Below, one piece after another: positions 24,485-33,241 of a DNA stretch of 51,260 nt (position 1 is its first letter; each line of letters begins with the position of its first letter). Both the position numbers and the translations under genes were made by a program. Source of the stretch: UBA4572 sp049965515 (GTDB taxonomy: Bacteria > Nitrospirota > Leptospirillia > Leptospirillales > Leptospirillaceae); NCBI GenBank assembly GCA_049965515.1, contig JBMFWG010000008.1:1-51260 (forward strand), read 5' to 3'. Below the pieces are notes generated by a model. That model was given only the letters and a program-made list of their open reading frames with translations, ran no database searches and was not told the DNA's origin.

Positions 24485-25306
24485 TCACGAGCCCAGTTTC
24501 AGGTGAAATCCCTTTCTTCGCGCTCGGGCGATCACTCGGGAGTAGAGGAAGATCGCCCCGGCCATGTAGACCGCATCGAGAAGGTAGGCCATCACAAGAT
24601 CCCGGACAGGAAGCGTCCCCCCCGAGAGGAGGGAGCGCATCCCTTCAAAAACATACGAGGCTGGGACAACCCGGGAAATGGCCGCAGCAAAGGGGGGCAA
24701 GACTCCCACGGGGTTGAAGACTGCCGAAAAAGGCTGGAAGAGGAAGATGACCCCCCAGGCCAGAACCTCCGCCTCTTGACCGAAGCGAAGGATCACGGCC
24801 GTCGTCATGATGCCCAGCGACCACCCCATGGCCAGGAGAGCCCCTACGAAGAAAATAAGGTCAAGGCCCAAAGAAAAGATTTTGAAGGAAAAAAGGAAAT
24901 AGGCCAGAGTGGCTGCCACGGTCGAGGAGAGAAGAACCTTGGCAAAACTCGAGAGGATCGCGCCAAGAACAATATGATAGGGAGTCACCGGAGAGACCAG
25001 AAGATGAATCAGGTTTCGGGACCAGATTTCTTCGAGAAACATGACGGAAATTCCCTGTTGGGCCCGATAAAGCATGTCCCAGAGCAGGAGGGCTCCCAGC
25101 AGGGAGACCACCGCCGAGGGAAGAAATGAGGGAATTTTCTTCAGGTAAAGGGTCAAAAACCCCCAGACAAGAAGATCCAGAAGCGGCCAGTAAAAGATCT
25201 CCATCCATCGAGGAAGGGAGCGACGGTAAAGGACAACCTGCCGGTAGAGGATCCCTGCGAGGGGCCTCCAGGCCAACAGGGAGACCGGAGGGAAAGACTC
25301 ACTCAC
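24485..25306 (-). CDS. ABC-2 type transporter permease
   Basis: Integral membrane protein of 273 residues with about six helices, of the ABC-2 export permease type. Markers are the amphipathic start RPLAGILYRQVVLYRRSLPRW, the EEIWSRNLIHLLVSPVTPYHIVLG loop and the QPFSAVFNPVGVLPPFAAAISRVVPASYVFEGMR stretch. Start GTG 25306 has AGGAGG six bases upstream and overlaps the end of the ATPase gene by eight bases. The exported substrate is unknown; lipids, polysaccharides or drugs are all possible for this family. Confidence 0.88.
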   Translation of the reverse strand: MSESFPPVSLLAWRPLAGILYRQVVLYRRSLPRWMEIFYWPLLDLLVWGFLTLYLKKIPSFLPSAVVSLLGALLLWDMLYRAQQGISVMFLEEIWSRNLIHLLVSPVTPYHIVLGAILSSFAKVLLSSTVAATLAYFLFSFKIFSLGLDLIFFVGALLAMGWSLGIMTTAVILRFGQEAEVLAWGVIFLFQPFSAVFNPVGVLPPFAAAISRVVPASYVFEGMRSLLSGGTLPVRDLVMAYLLDAVYMAGAIFLYSRVIARARRKGFHLKLGS

Positions 25307-26045
25307 CCCCCACCTCCTGTCGTCCGGCCAGAAGGATGAAGAGCTCCTCAAGATCCTTGGTCCTGTAACGCTCCATGAGATCGGCGGAGGTTCCTTCGGC
25401 GGCGATCTCTCCGGCTTTCATCAGGACGATCCGGTCCGAGAATCGTTCCACTTCCCGCATGTTGTGGGAGGTATAGAAAAGCGCCATTCCCCGCTCCCGC
25501 ACCATTGTCCCGAGGAAGTGCCGCAGCTGCCCGGAGACTTCGGGGTCCAAGGTCGCCGTCGGCTCGTCGAGGAAGAGGATCTCCGGGTCGTTGATGAGAG
25601 CCTTGGCAATTCCCATGCGGGCCACCTGTCCGGTGGACAGGGCCCCCACCTTGCGGTCGGAAAACGATTCGAGACCCAGGGCAGACAAGAGACGGGACAC
25701 CCTCTCTCCCGGATTCTTCATATTGTAGATGAGGGCATAGGTCAGGAGGTTCTCCCTGACCGTCAGGGAGTAGGGAAGGCTGAGATCGGTGGAGGCATAA
25801 TTGATCCGGTGGGCAATCCGGCGCCGCTCCTTCGCCACATCATGGCCAAAGAGGCGGACCGTTCCAGAGTCGGGAAGGAGAAGTCCGAGCATCATCTGCA
25901 CAAGCGTCGACTTTCCCGCGCCGTTGGGTCCCACGATACTGAGAATCTCCCCTTGTGCAAGCCTGAGATCAACCTGGTTGACCGCCGGGGGGTGGCCAGG
26001 AAGATAGCATTTCGTCACTCTCTCCGTGACGAGAGCCTCCTGCAT
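25299..26045 (-). CDS. ABC-2 type exporter ATPase
   Basis: 248-residue ATP-binding subunit for the downstream permease. Walker A GPNGAGKST, Walker B ILFLDEPTATLDP and the switch YTSHNMREVERFSDRI are intact. The signature is LSTGQVARMGIAKAL, with Thr for the first Gly of LSGGQ. ATG 26045 overlaps the preceding stop by one base. The longer in-frame reading upstream is the shadow of that gene. It is of the drug/lipid exporter ATPase type. Together with the two neighbours it forms a three-gene unit. Confidence 0.9.
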   Translation of the reverse strand: MQEALVTERVTKCYLPGHPPAVNQVDLRLAQGEILSIVGPNGAGKSTLVQMMLGLLLPDSGTVRLFGHDVAKERRRIAHRINYASTDLSLPYSLTVRENLLTYALIYNMKNPGERVSRLLSALGLESFSDRKVGALSTGQVARMGIAKALINDPEILFLDEPTATLDPEVSGQLRHFLGTMVRERGMALFYTSHNMREVERFSDRIVLMKAGEIAAEGTSADLMERYRTKDLEELFILLAGRQEVGGE

Positions 26046-26656
26046 CAGGACGTCGCCCGGGGGGTCGGAATGTTCCGGAAGTGCGTCAGGAAGCGGTCTC
26101 CCTTGATTCCGCGGGTCCCCACGAGTCCGAGATAGAGATCGAAGACGGGGGCTTGGGGCATCCGTGAAAAATGGATCGTAAATTCCCCTGGGGCTCCTGC
26201 CTTGAAGAGGGTCCCGGTGGAAAGGTCGGACTCTCCCTCGCCGGAGTTTCTTCCTGAGTCGACCCACCGGGGCGTTCCGGCCACGGCCAGAGAAATCCCC
26301 TCGCCCTCGCTTCCATTCGATCGGGCCGTCAACTCCAGGGTGACATCAAATCCGGTCAGGGTCTTCTTGAGAGCGGCCACCCTCAGGGAAAAATCCTTGG
26401 AGACGAAGCTGTCTACCTTCGGACCCTTGCCCGTAGGAAAGAAGCTGTTGGGGGGCACAGGAAGCGGGACATGCCGGACAGATTGACCCGCCTTGTCGAG
26501 ATCCCGGTGGTTCGGCAATGAGAGGTAGAAAAAGATTGTATAGACAACACCCGCCGCCATCACAAGGATGGATCCTCCCCCAAGAATGATGAAGCTCTTG
26601 GGAAGACGAAGCTTGTTGTCGTTAGCGCCTTGCTTGTCCTTGGGGCTCTCGCTCAT
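26045..26656 (-). CDS. Membrane-anchored protein of unknown function in an ABC-exporter operon
   Basis: 203 residues. The polar N-terminus is followed by one membrane helix at about 21-46 (FIILGGGSILVMAAGVVYTIFFYL). The rest appears exported and rich in beta strands (LRVAALKKTLTGFDVTLELTAR, FTIHFSRMPQAPVFDLYLGLVG). I do not recognise a family. It is coupled to the ABC ATPase by a TGATG overlap, so an accessory role in export is probable. The extracytoplasmic part could bind substrate or cell wall. Confidence 0.62.
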   Translation of the reverse strand: MSESPKDKQGANDNKLRLPKSFIILGGGSILVMAAGVVYTIFFYLSLPNHRDLDKAGQSVRHVPLPVPPNSFFPTGKGPKVDSFVSKDFSLRVAALKKTLTGFDVTLELTARSNGSEGEGISLAVAGTPRWVDSGRNSGEGESDLSTGTLFKAGAPGEFTIHFSRMPQAPVFDLYLGLVGTRGIKGDRFLTHFRNIPTPRATS

Positions 26657-26697
26657 AACATGTCTCCAGAGTATGTCCTCCCATTTCGGAGGTGTTG

Positions 26698-27465
26698 TCA
26701 GAACCTTACCATAATACCGGCGACAAGCGGCAAGATGGTCATGACATTATTTGAAAAATCAAAGAGCGTCGGATCGGCCTCCCCAAAAACACCCAGGGGA
26801 TATCCCGGAATGGAAAGGGACAAACCCGCCCCCACATCGAAAACCTCTCCATAGGGGTGGCCTGAAATCTTCGGGACATTCGAGACGGCAAAGTCCGCGC
26901 CTCCCGCATCGAGTCGCACATAGGGGACAAGAATGCGGTGGATCGCAAGGGAGTCAGGGATCATCCCAAAGATGTCATATGCGACTCCCACCCTCAGGAT
27001 AAATCCCGTGACCGAAGCCGATCCGGGAATGGGCGGGATCGTGGTGGGAGATGAAAAATTGAAGAGGCCTCCTGTCGAAGGAGGCGCCAGGTTGGGTCCA
27101 GGGGTCATCTGAAAATAGGAGACATCTCCCAGAATCCGGAAATGAGAGAGGAGGCTCTCCGGTTGACCCGCAGGAGGAAGATCTCCCAAGCGATAGGAAA
27201 GCTCCCCCCCGACGCCCATTCCCTGATCAAGATACCGGGAGAGCCCCCCGCCCGGCAACATATAGAAGGAGTAGGTCGGGGCGAGAGACCAGCGCTGTGT
27301 GGAAGCTCCTTCTGCCCTCCCGGTTACTGTGGGAAGTCCGGGAGAGGACGGCACGGGCATCGTCGCCCCGTCATCCGCAAAGGCCCTCCCCCGAGAGAGG
27401 CCAACCAGAAGGGTCAGGAGAAAAAAGGCTCCGAAAAAAAAAGGGACGATGGTCCGGGATCTCAC
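26698..27465 (-). CDS. Predicted outer-membrane beta-barrel protein, efflux-cluster paralogue A
   Basis: 255 residues with a signal peptide (FFFGAFFLLTLLVGLSRGRAFA) and a pattern of short amphipathic strands ending in Phe (AGIMVRF), as in outer-membrane beta barrels. It overlaps the end of the TolC-type gene by four bases (ATGA), so both are made together. It is visibly related to the protein encoded at 35848-36642: both share GELSY/GEISY, RILG, PYVR-DAGG/PYIR-DSGG, a FGE stretch and a final PLVAG/PVLAG segment. I cannot name a family. A channel-associated or stabilising function is a guess. Confidence 0.68.
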   Translation of the reverse strand: MRSRTIVPFFFGAFFLLTLLVGLSRGRAFADDGATMPVPSSPGLPTVTGRAEGASTQRWSLAPTYSFYMLPGGGLSRYLDQGMGVGGELSYRLGDLPPAGQPESLLSHFRILGDVSYFQMTPGPNLAPPSTGGLFNFSSPTTIPPIPGSASVTGFILRVGVAYDIFGMIPDSLAIHRILVPYVRLDAGGADFAVSNVPKISGHPYGEVFDVGAGLSLSIPGYPLGVFGEADPTLFDFSNNVMTILPLVAGIMVRF

Positions 27466-28868
27466 GGGAGATCCTTCGGTATCTGGTGGGTCACGGGATC
27501 AAGGTTGAGGCCCTGATCATGGCGAAGCGTTGCGATGGCGATCGACAGATCCGCCCGGTCCCTCACCAGGTTGGCTCGGGCACTCGCCAGATCCCTCTCG
27601 GCCTGGGTGACGGCCACCGACGTCCCTGTCCCCACCCGAAACTGATTTTCTGCAAGGTAGAGATTCTGCCGTGCCTGGTCAACAAGCTCCTTGTCGGCAG
27701 CCACCTTCTGCCGATAGGTCCGGATATTCAGAATGTCGGAACGGACTTCGACAATGGTCTGTTGCCGGAGATCCTCTCTCTGAAAGAGCATTTGACGCAT
27801 CTGGGCCCGGGCCTGCTGTGTCTGGTGAACAAACTGAAATCCATTAAAGATCGGAACGGTCAGAGTCGTTCCCACTGACCAGTTGTAGACCAGGGGGAAG
27901 AACTCACTGTCGAGGCTGTAGGCCCCCACGGTCTGGACGGTCGGAAAAAATTGGGCCTGGTTGAACTTGACCACCTGTTTCTGGGCAAGGGCTTGCTCTG
28001 TCAGGGTCTGAAGATCCGGCCGCAGAGAGAGGGCCCGGGAGACAGCCCGGTCAGGGTTGAGATCGGGAGAGGAGATATGGGAGGGAGGCAAAACACGGTA
28101 AGAGCCGTGAGCCACCACCCCCATGGCACGATCGAGATTGAGGCGGTCGACCCGCTCCTGATTTTTATCGGTGACCCGGGCCAGACGGGCATTTGAGAGG
28201 TTGACCCGGGCATTCAGGACATCATAGGAAGTGGCCACCCCGTCCTTGTAACGGATTCTGGCCACCTCCTCCTGGAGACGATAGTCGTCGATGGTGAGAT
28301 TATCCACCTGAACAAGGTTCTGATCCTTCAGCACCATAAAAAAAGCTTTCTCCACGTTAAGGACCGTGTCCTGAAGCGTCCTGCGGTGCTGACTTCTGGC
28401 GGCCCTGTAGAGATGGAGGTTCTGGTTGACCTGGGAGCGTCGTCGGCCAAAGGAGAAGAGCGTTTCGGACAGGGTCAGCTGGGCCTGGTAAAAGTCGAAG
28501 GAGACGGGAGATTCGGGAATTGTAAAGGGAAATCCCGGCTGGGGTCCGAAATTACCCGTCTCCCGTGTATAGGTTGTCGACCCGGTGAGGGTCGGGTAAT
28601 ACTGGCTCTGGGCCACCCCGATTCCGGCCTTTGAGGCCAGGATTCCCTGCTGTGCTGCCCCGATCCCTGGATAGGAGCGGAGGGCGATGGCCAGGGCGGC
28701 GCGGAGGGTCAACTCAAAGGGCTTGCCCACCGTGGAAGATTCTGACGGGGGCGATGGAAGGGAGATGGCCAGGGAATCTGCGACGAAGAGAGGAAAATTT
28801 TTTAAATAAAAACAAAACAATAGTGTCGATAGAAAGAAAAGAAGAATCGGCCGGAAGCAGGTGCGCAA
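27462..28868 (-). CDS. TolC-family outer-membrane efflux protein (cluster 1)
   Basis: 468-residue outer-membrane channel of tripartite efflux or type I secretion systems, with an N-terminal signal peptide. The two TolC halves are recognised by LTLRAALAIALRSYPGI, QSQYYPTLTGSTTYTRE, VARIRYKDGVATSYDVLNARVNLSNA, then FFPTVQTVGAYS, NWSVGTTLTVPIFNGF and ENQFRVGTGTSVAVTQAERDLASARANLV. No adaptor or pump follows it. Its only partner in the unit is the small beta-barrel protein. It is divergent from the LysR gene, which may control it. It is a paralogue of the protein at 34348-35826. Confidence 0.9.
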   Translation of the reverse strand: MRTCFRPILLFFLSTLLFCFYLKNFPLFVADSLAISLPSPPSESSTVGKPFELTLRAALAIALRSYPGIGAAQQGILASKAGIGVAQSQYYPTLTGSTTYTRETGNFGPQPGFPFTIPESPVSFDFYQAQLTLSETLFSFGRRRSQVNQNLHLYRAARSQHRRTLQDTVLNVEKAFFMVLKDQNLVQVDNLTIDDYRLQEEVARIRYKDGVATSYDVLNARVNLSNARLARVTDKNQERVDRLNLDRAMGVVAHGSYRVLPPSHISSPDLNPDRAVSRALSLRPDLQTLTEQALAQKQVVKFNQAQFFPTVQTVGAYSLDSEFFPLVYNWSVGTTLTVPIFNGFQFVHQTQQARAQMRQMLFQREDLRQQTIVEVRSDILNIRTYRQKVAADKELVDQARQNLYLAENQFRVGTGTSVAVTQAERDLASARANLVRDRADLSIAIATLRHDQGLNLDPVTHQIPKDLP

Positions 28869-28923
28869 CAGGATCTCTCTCCTATCCGATTTCAGACAAC
28901 TCGACCATCAAAACAAAAGGTTA

Positions 28924-28953
28924 TTGAAGATTGTCCGGACAAGAATGTATAAT
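28924..28953 (+). promoter_or_regulatory. Putative sigma-70 promoter of the LysR gene with internal palindrome
   Basis: TTGAAG (28924-28929) and TATAAT (28948-28953) are separated by 18 bases and lie about 95 bases before the LysR start. The spacer contains the perfect 12-base palindrome TTGTCCGGACAA (28931-28942), which could be a LysR-type autoregulatory site also acting on the divergent TolC gene. Pattern reading only. Confidence 0.5.
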
Positions 28954-29045
28954 ACAAAAAATTAACTCTTCGGCTCTTGGCACCGCAATAAACATTAGGC
29001 GTCCCCGAATTTTCGGGAAACGGAAATACAAAAGGGAAAATAATA

Positions 29046-29984
29046 ATGACTCTCTCCCAGATCCAGACCTTCCTTGTCGTCAGCGATTCCCTGAACTTCA
29101 CCAAGGCCGCCCGAAGCCTCTCCGTCACCCAGCCCGCCGTCAGCACCCAGATCCAGCTTCTGGAACGGGAGCTGGGAGTGAGCCTCTTCAACCGGATTGG
29201 CCGCCGGGTCTATCTGAGCCAGGCAGGATTTCTCTTCCGCGATCTCGCTCTTGAAATCATAGCACGGGTCAATCGCTCGGAGACACTCCTCCATTCCTTC
29301 ACCCCCATGACAAAAATCGACCCCCTTCGTATCGGAACAGGATTCGGGGTGCCTCCCAACCGGGAAAAGTTTCTCCAGCACTACTTGCACGGAACCTTCC
29401 AGAAAAGAATTCCCGTCAAATCCTTCCATACCCATGAAACGACCCTGATCAGCGAACTAGAAGGGGGCCTCGCGGACATCGTCATGTTCTACCGGCTGAC
29501 CTCGGACCCCTCTCCCTTTTCGGCTCCCTCCCGCTTCCGCGAGGTGACAGTCGACAGCGGAAAGACCCTCGTCCTGGGATCTCCCGGACTCTCGAAGGAT
29601 CGGTGGCACCGGGACATCCGGATCCTCGAAAACTTCCCCGTCCTCCTCCCTCCTAACGAGAGCCTGATCCGCCGGCCCATCGAGGAGCGGCTCTCAAAGC
29701 TCGGCCTGAAAACCAAGCTAGGCATAGACACGGGAGATGTAGAGCTTCTTCGGAAGGCTCTTCTTTCGGGGTTTGGCGTCGGGATCTTTCCCAACAGCAT
29801 CTTCCGAAAGGAGATCGAAAGCGGAGAGCTCATTGGTCTTTCAATCGAGGATGTCTCCTTCGACTGCACTCTGTCGGCCTATTCACTCGATGATACCGAT
29901 ACTGTCCACCTCACGACAAAACAGGTGGCTCTTCAAATCCTGGCCTCCCACTGGTCGGAGTCTCCCCTCAAAGAGAAAAAATAA
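29046..29984 (+). CDS. LysR-type transcriptional regulator
   Basis: 312 residues. The N-terminal winged helix-turn-helix is clear (MTLSQIQTFLVVSDSLNFTKAARSLSVTQPAVSTQIQLLERELG), followed by a substrate-binding-like effector domain with GSPGLSKDRWHRD and LLSGFGVGIFP. It is divergent from TolC cluster 1 (177-base gap) and ends 15 bases before the end of the convergent RND gene. By the usual LysR arrangement its most likely target is the divergent TolC/beta-barrel pair, perhaps also the RND operon. The effector is unknown. Confidence 0.92.
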   Translation: MTLSQIQTFLVVSDSLNFTKAARSLSVTQPAVSTQIQLLERELGVSLFNRIGRRVYLSQAGFLFRDLALEIIARVNRSETLLHSFTPMTKIDPLRIGTGFGVPPNREKFLQHYLHGTFQKRIPVKSFHTHETTLISELEGGLADIVMFYRLTSDPSPFSAPSRFREVTVDSGKTLVLGSPGLSKDRWHRDIRILENFPVLLPPNESLIRRPIEERLSKLGLKTKLGIDTGDVELLRKALLSGFGVGIFPNSIFRKEIESGELIGLSIEDVSFDCTLSAYSLDDTDTVHLTTKQVALQILASHWSESPLKEKK

Positions 29985-29998
29985 TCGCTTGAGTTAAT

Positions 29999-32900
29999 TC
30001 AGTCGTTTTTCGCGGGCACGATGCTTTCCCACTCCTCCGGGGTGGGAAAGGCCATGCCATTTTTTTTGTGACGATTCCGCCAGTTGTGGAGCGACGCATA
30101 GACGAGCGGAATCAGCACCAAGGTAAAGACCGTTGAAAAGCTCAATCCCCCGATGACCGCCCGCGCGAGCGGCATGCTGTTCGAGCTCCCCACCTCCAGA
30201 CCGATCGCCATGGGGAGAAGGCCAGTAATGGTCGCGATACTTGTCATCAGAACCGGGCGCAAGCGCGTCTTCCCCCCCAGAACCACCGCCGCCTCCAACT
30301 CCTTTCCCTTCTCCCGTATCAGCCGGTTCGTGTAGTCGACCAGAAGAACACCATTGCTCACCGCAATGCCCCCCGTCACGATCACTCCCATGAAGGCAAT
30401 GGAGGAAAAGTTCGTTCCGGTGAGAAAGAACATCCAGATGACTCCGGTGAGTCCCAGGGGAACCGTAAACATGATGATGAAAGGATCAAGAAAAGAGCGG
30501 AACTGGATCGCAAGAACCATATAGACAAGAAAGAGGGAGGAGAGGAGCGCGAGTCCCAGGGAAAGAAATGTCCCCTTCTGTTCGGCGATCTGTCCGGCCA
30601 TGGTGATACTGAAGCCGTCGGGAAGCGGCGTGTTGGCAACCATCTTCTGAAGATCCTTCGCGATGGCGCCCAGGGGACGGTTCACCGGGTTGGCGGTAAT
30701 CGTGATGAGTCGGGTCATGTATTTGCGGTCGATTTCATTGGGAGAGGTTCCCTTTTCAATGGTGGCGATATTCCGAAGAAGGACCGGGCTCCCTGAAGGG
30801 GTGGTGAGAAAGACGTTCTCAAGGTCCTCGAGCGAGTGCCGGAAGGGGCGGTCGAACTGCACGACAATGTTATACTCGTTGCCCGTCTTGGGGTCGGTAT
30901 AGATCGAAGGGTTATTCTCATTGCCGACAAAACTCCACAGTACGGTTGAGGCGATATCGGAGACAGACAGGCCCATAAGGCGGGCCTTCACCCGGTCAAC
31001 CTTCACATTGTAGGACGGATAGTGAAAGTCATTGGGGAGAACCTGGATATCGCCGACTCCAGGGATCTTCCCCATCCCCCGAGCCAATCGGTAGGCCAGG
31101 TCTTCTCCCGTTTTCAGGTCGTACCCATAGACCTCGAGGTTGATGATCCCCTGATAGCCGAAGTTGATGATCCGCTCGATCAATCCCCCCGGCATAAAGT
31201 AGATCCCCACTCCAGGAAAACGCCCGGCCACGGCCTTTCGGACCCGTTCCATCGCCTGATCCGAGTTTTCCGATCGTTTTTCGGGGTCCACAAGATTGAC
31301 CTGAACAAATCCGGTGTCGGGGCCGGTATTTGAGGTAAAGACAGAGGCCGCCCCGTTTGTTCCCCGGCCAGCGGTACTGCGAAGTCCGATATTCGAGGCA
31401 ATAAGGCGGACTTCTCCGGGAGGGAGGGTCTGCCTCACGAGATCCTCGATCTCTTTGGCCGTCTGGGTCGTGATTTCTATCCGGGTTCCCGGAGGCTCCT
31501 GAATGTTGATCGTAAACTGGCTTTCGTCGGGAGCGGGAAAGAATTCGGTCCCGATCCCCTTGAGAAGGGGAAGCGTCAGGAAAAACAGGAGGGCCAACGA
31601 AACATAGACCTTTTTCCGGTGGCGAAGGGAGGAGACCAGAAGGTTCTCATAAGCCTGCTCCACCGACGCGAAGAAGCGACGAACTCTCCCTCCCCTCTCC
31701 TCCTCCTGCAGAGAGCCCCCCCCTTTGAGGAAGCGATAGCACAGAAGAGGGGTCACCGTCCGGGAGACAAAAAAGGAGGCAAAGAGGGCAAAGGTGATGG
31801 TCAGCGCCATGGGGGTAAAGAGCAGACGGGCAATCCCTTGCATGAAGACAATGGGAAAAAAGACGATGACGGTCGTGATGGTCGAGGCCAGAATGGGCAT
31901 GGCCACTTCGCGGGCGGCCGTCAGGAGGGCAACGGGACGGCTTTCCTCGCGGATCGAGAAATGGCGGTAGATGTTTTCAAGCTCCACGATGGAGTCGTCC
32001 ACCAATCGGCCGATCCCGAGTGCCAGGCCACCAAAGGTAAAAATATTGAGAGTTTCGTGGGTGAAGTAAAGGAAAATGAGAGCCACCAGGGCAGAAAGAG
32101 GGATCGCCACACCGATGATGAATGTCGCCCGGAGGCTTCCCAAAAAGAGCAGGATGACGATGACAGCCAGAATCGCTCCCTGGATCGATTCGTGATAGAG
32201 CCCCTTGATAGACTGGCGGATATAGGTGGATTGGTCAAAAAAGGTGTCGAGGTGGACTCCCGGAGGGATGCCCCTAAGGTGAGGAATGGCCTTTCGGACA
32301 GCATCGACCACGGCCACCGTGTTAGACCCTGGCTGCTTGTTGACGGCCAGGTAGACTGCATTTTCGCCGTTGACCCGCACCACATTGGTTTGCGTTTCGG
32401 CCGAGTCCTTCACCCGGGCCACGTCCTTGACGAAAATCGGGACCGTCCGGCCGTCGGGAGTCGTCTGGGTCGACACAGGGACATTTCTCAGGACATCCAC
32501 CAGGTCGTGGCTGATCTGGGTATTCGTAAAAAGATTGTAGTCCTTGCTCCCGATCTTGATGTCCCCTGACGGCAGAATCAGATTGGAGAGATTGACGGCA
32601 TTGACGACCTGGATCATCGAGAGGTTCCGGGCAAGCAGCTCCCGGGGATCGACGTTGATGTTGATCTGGCGGACCTTGCCGCCATTGACCGTCGCCTGAG
32701 AAACATTGGGCAGCTGCTCAAGCTGGGGTTCGATCGTATTGTAGGCCAGATCATAGAGCTGGATCTGATTCATTTTCGGATCCGAAACGGTCAGAGAGAC
32801 GACAGGAATATTGGCGATATCAAACTTGAGAATGAAGGGCTGCTGAATGCCGGGGGGAAGCTGGTTCTGGATCTGGGAAATCTTCTGGACGGCCTGGACC

Positions 32901-33214
32901 AGGCCGCCATTTAGGTCCTTGCCCCAGTTGAACCACACCTGGATCGACGAGACCCCCATGCGCGACTGGGACTGGATGTGGCTGACGTCGTCGATGGTGG
33001 CGAGGGTTTTTTCAAGGGGATAGGTGACGCTTCTTTCAACATCAATCGGTGAGGCCCCGGGATAAAGGGTCCCCACAATCAAGACAGGAACGGCTAGGTT
33101 GGGGAAGAGATCGATGGGCAGCTTGCTGACGGACTGGGAGCCCACCATCACGAGGAGAAGGGAGGCCATGAAAACGGCAATGGGGTTTTTGAGGGCGATT
33201 CGGGTCAGCCACAT
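29999..33214 (-). CDS. RND-family efflux pump, HAE1/AcrB-like
   Basis: 1071-residue inner-membrane proton-driven exporter with 12 membrane helices and two large periplasmic loops. Family stretches are the N-terminal KNPIAVFMASLLLVMVG, LYPGASPIDVERSVTYPLEKTLATIDDV, FLGSLRATFIIGVAIPLSALVAL and LGIGRLVDDSIVELENIYRHF (both proton-relay Asp present). The helix-10 counterpart reads GGIAVSNGVLLVDYTN, with Ser at the AcrB Lys940 position, a variation seen in other branches of the family. Small organic compounds are more likely substrates than metals, which is inference. It is last in the operon OMP-TolC-adaptor-pump. Confidence 0.94.
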   Translation of the reverse strand: MWLTRIALKNPIAVFMASLLLVMVGSQSVSKLPIDLFPNLAVPVLIVGTLYPGASPIDVERSVTYPLEKTLATIDDVSHIQSQSRMGVSSIQVWFNWGKDLNGGLVQAVQKISQIQNQLPPGIQQPFILKFDIANIPVVSLTVSDPKMNQIQLYDLAYNTIEPQLEQLPNVSQATVNGGKVRQININVDPRELLARNLSMIQVVNAVNLSNLILPSGDIKIGSKDYNLFTNTQISHDLVDVLRNVPVSTQTTPDGRTVPIFVKDVARVKDSAETQTNVVRVNGENAVYLAVNKQPGSNTVAVVDAVRKAIPHLRGIPPGVHLDTFFDQSTYIRQSIKGLYHESIQGAILAVIVILLFLGSLRATFIIGVAIPLSALVALIFLYFTHETLNIFTFGGLALGIGRLVDDSIVELENIYRHFSIREESRPVALLTAAREVAMPILASTITTVIVFFPIVFMQGIARLLFTPMALTITFALFASFFVSRTVTPLLCYRFLKGGGSLQEEERGGRVRRFFASVEQAYENLLVSSLRHRKKVYVSLALLFFLTLPLLKGIGTEFFPAPDESQFTINIQEPPGTRIEITTQTAKEIEDLVRQTLPPGEVRLIASNIGLRSTAGRGTNGAASVFTSNTGPDTGFVQVNLVDPEKRSENSDQAMERVRKAVAGRFPGVGIYFMPGGLIERIINFGYQGIINLEVYGYDLKTGEDLAYRLARGMGKIPGVGDIQVLPNDFHYPSYNVKVDRVKARLMGLSVSDIASTVLWSFVGNENNPSIYTDPKTGNEYNIVVQFDRPFRHSLEDLENVFLTTPSGSPVLLRNIATIEKGTSPNEIDRKYMTRLITITANPVNRPLGAIAKDLQKMVANTPLPDGFSITMAGQIAEQKGTFLSLGLALLSSLFLVYMVLAIQFRSFLDPFIIMFTVPLGLTGVIWMFFLTGTNFSSIAFMGVIVTGGIAVSNGVLLVDYTNRLIREKGKELEAAVVLGGKTRLRPVLMTSIATITGLLPMAIGLEVGSSNSMPLARAVIGGLSFSTVFTLVLIPLVYASLHNWRNRHKKNGMAFPTPEEWESIVPAKND

Positions 33215-33241
33215 GTCAGGGAAATGCCTTCCGTTCGAAGA

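Noticed and set aside
31619..32569. 316-codon frame antisense to the RND pump gene
   Set aside because: Composition is rich in Gly, Asp, Arg and Lys without a domain, typical of an antisense shadow. The sense strand is conserved.
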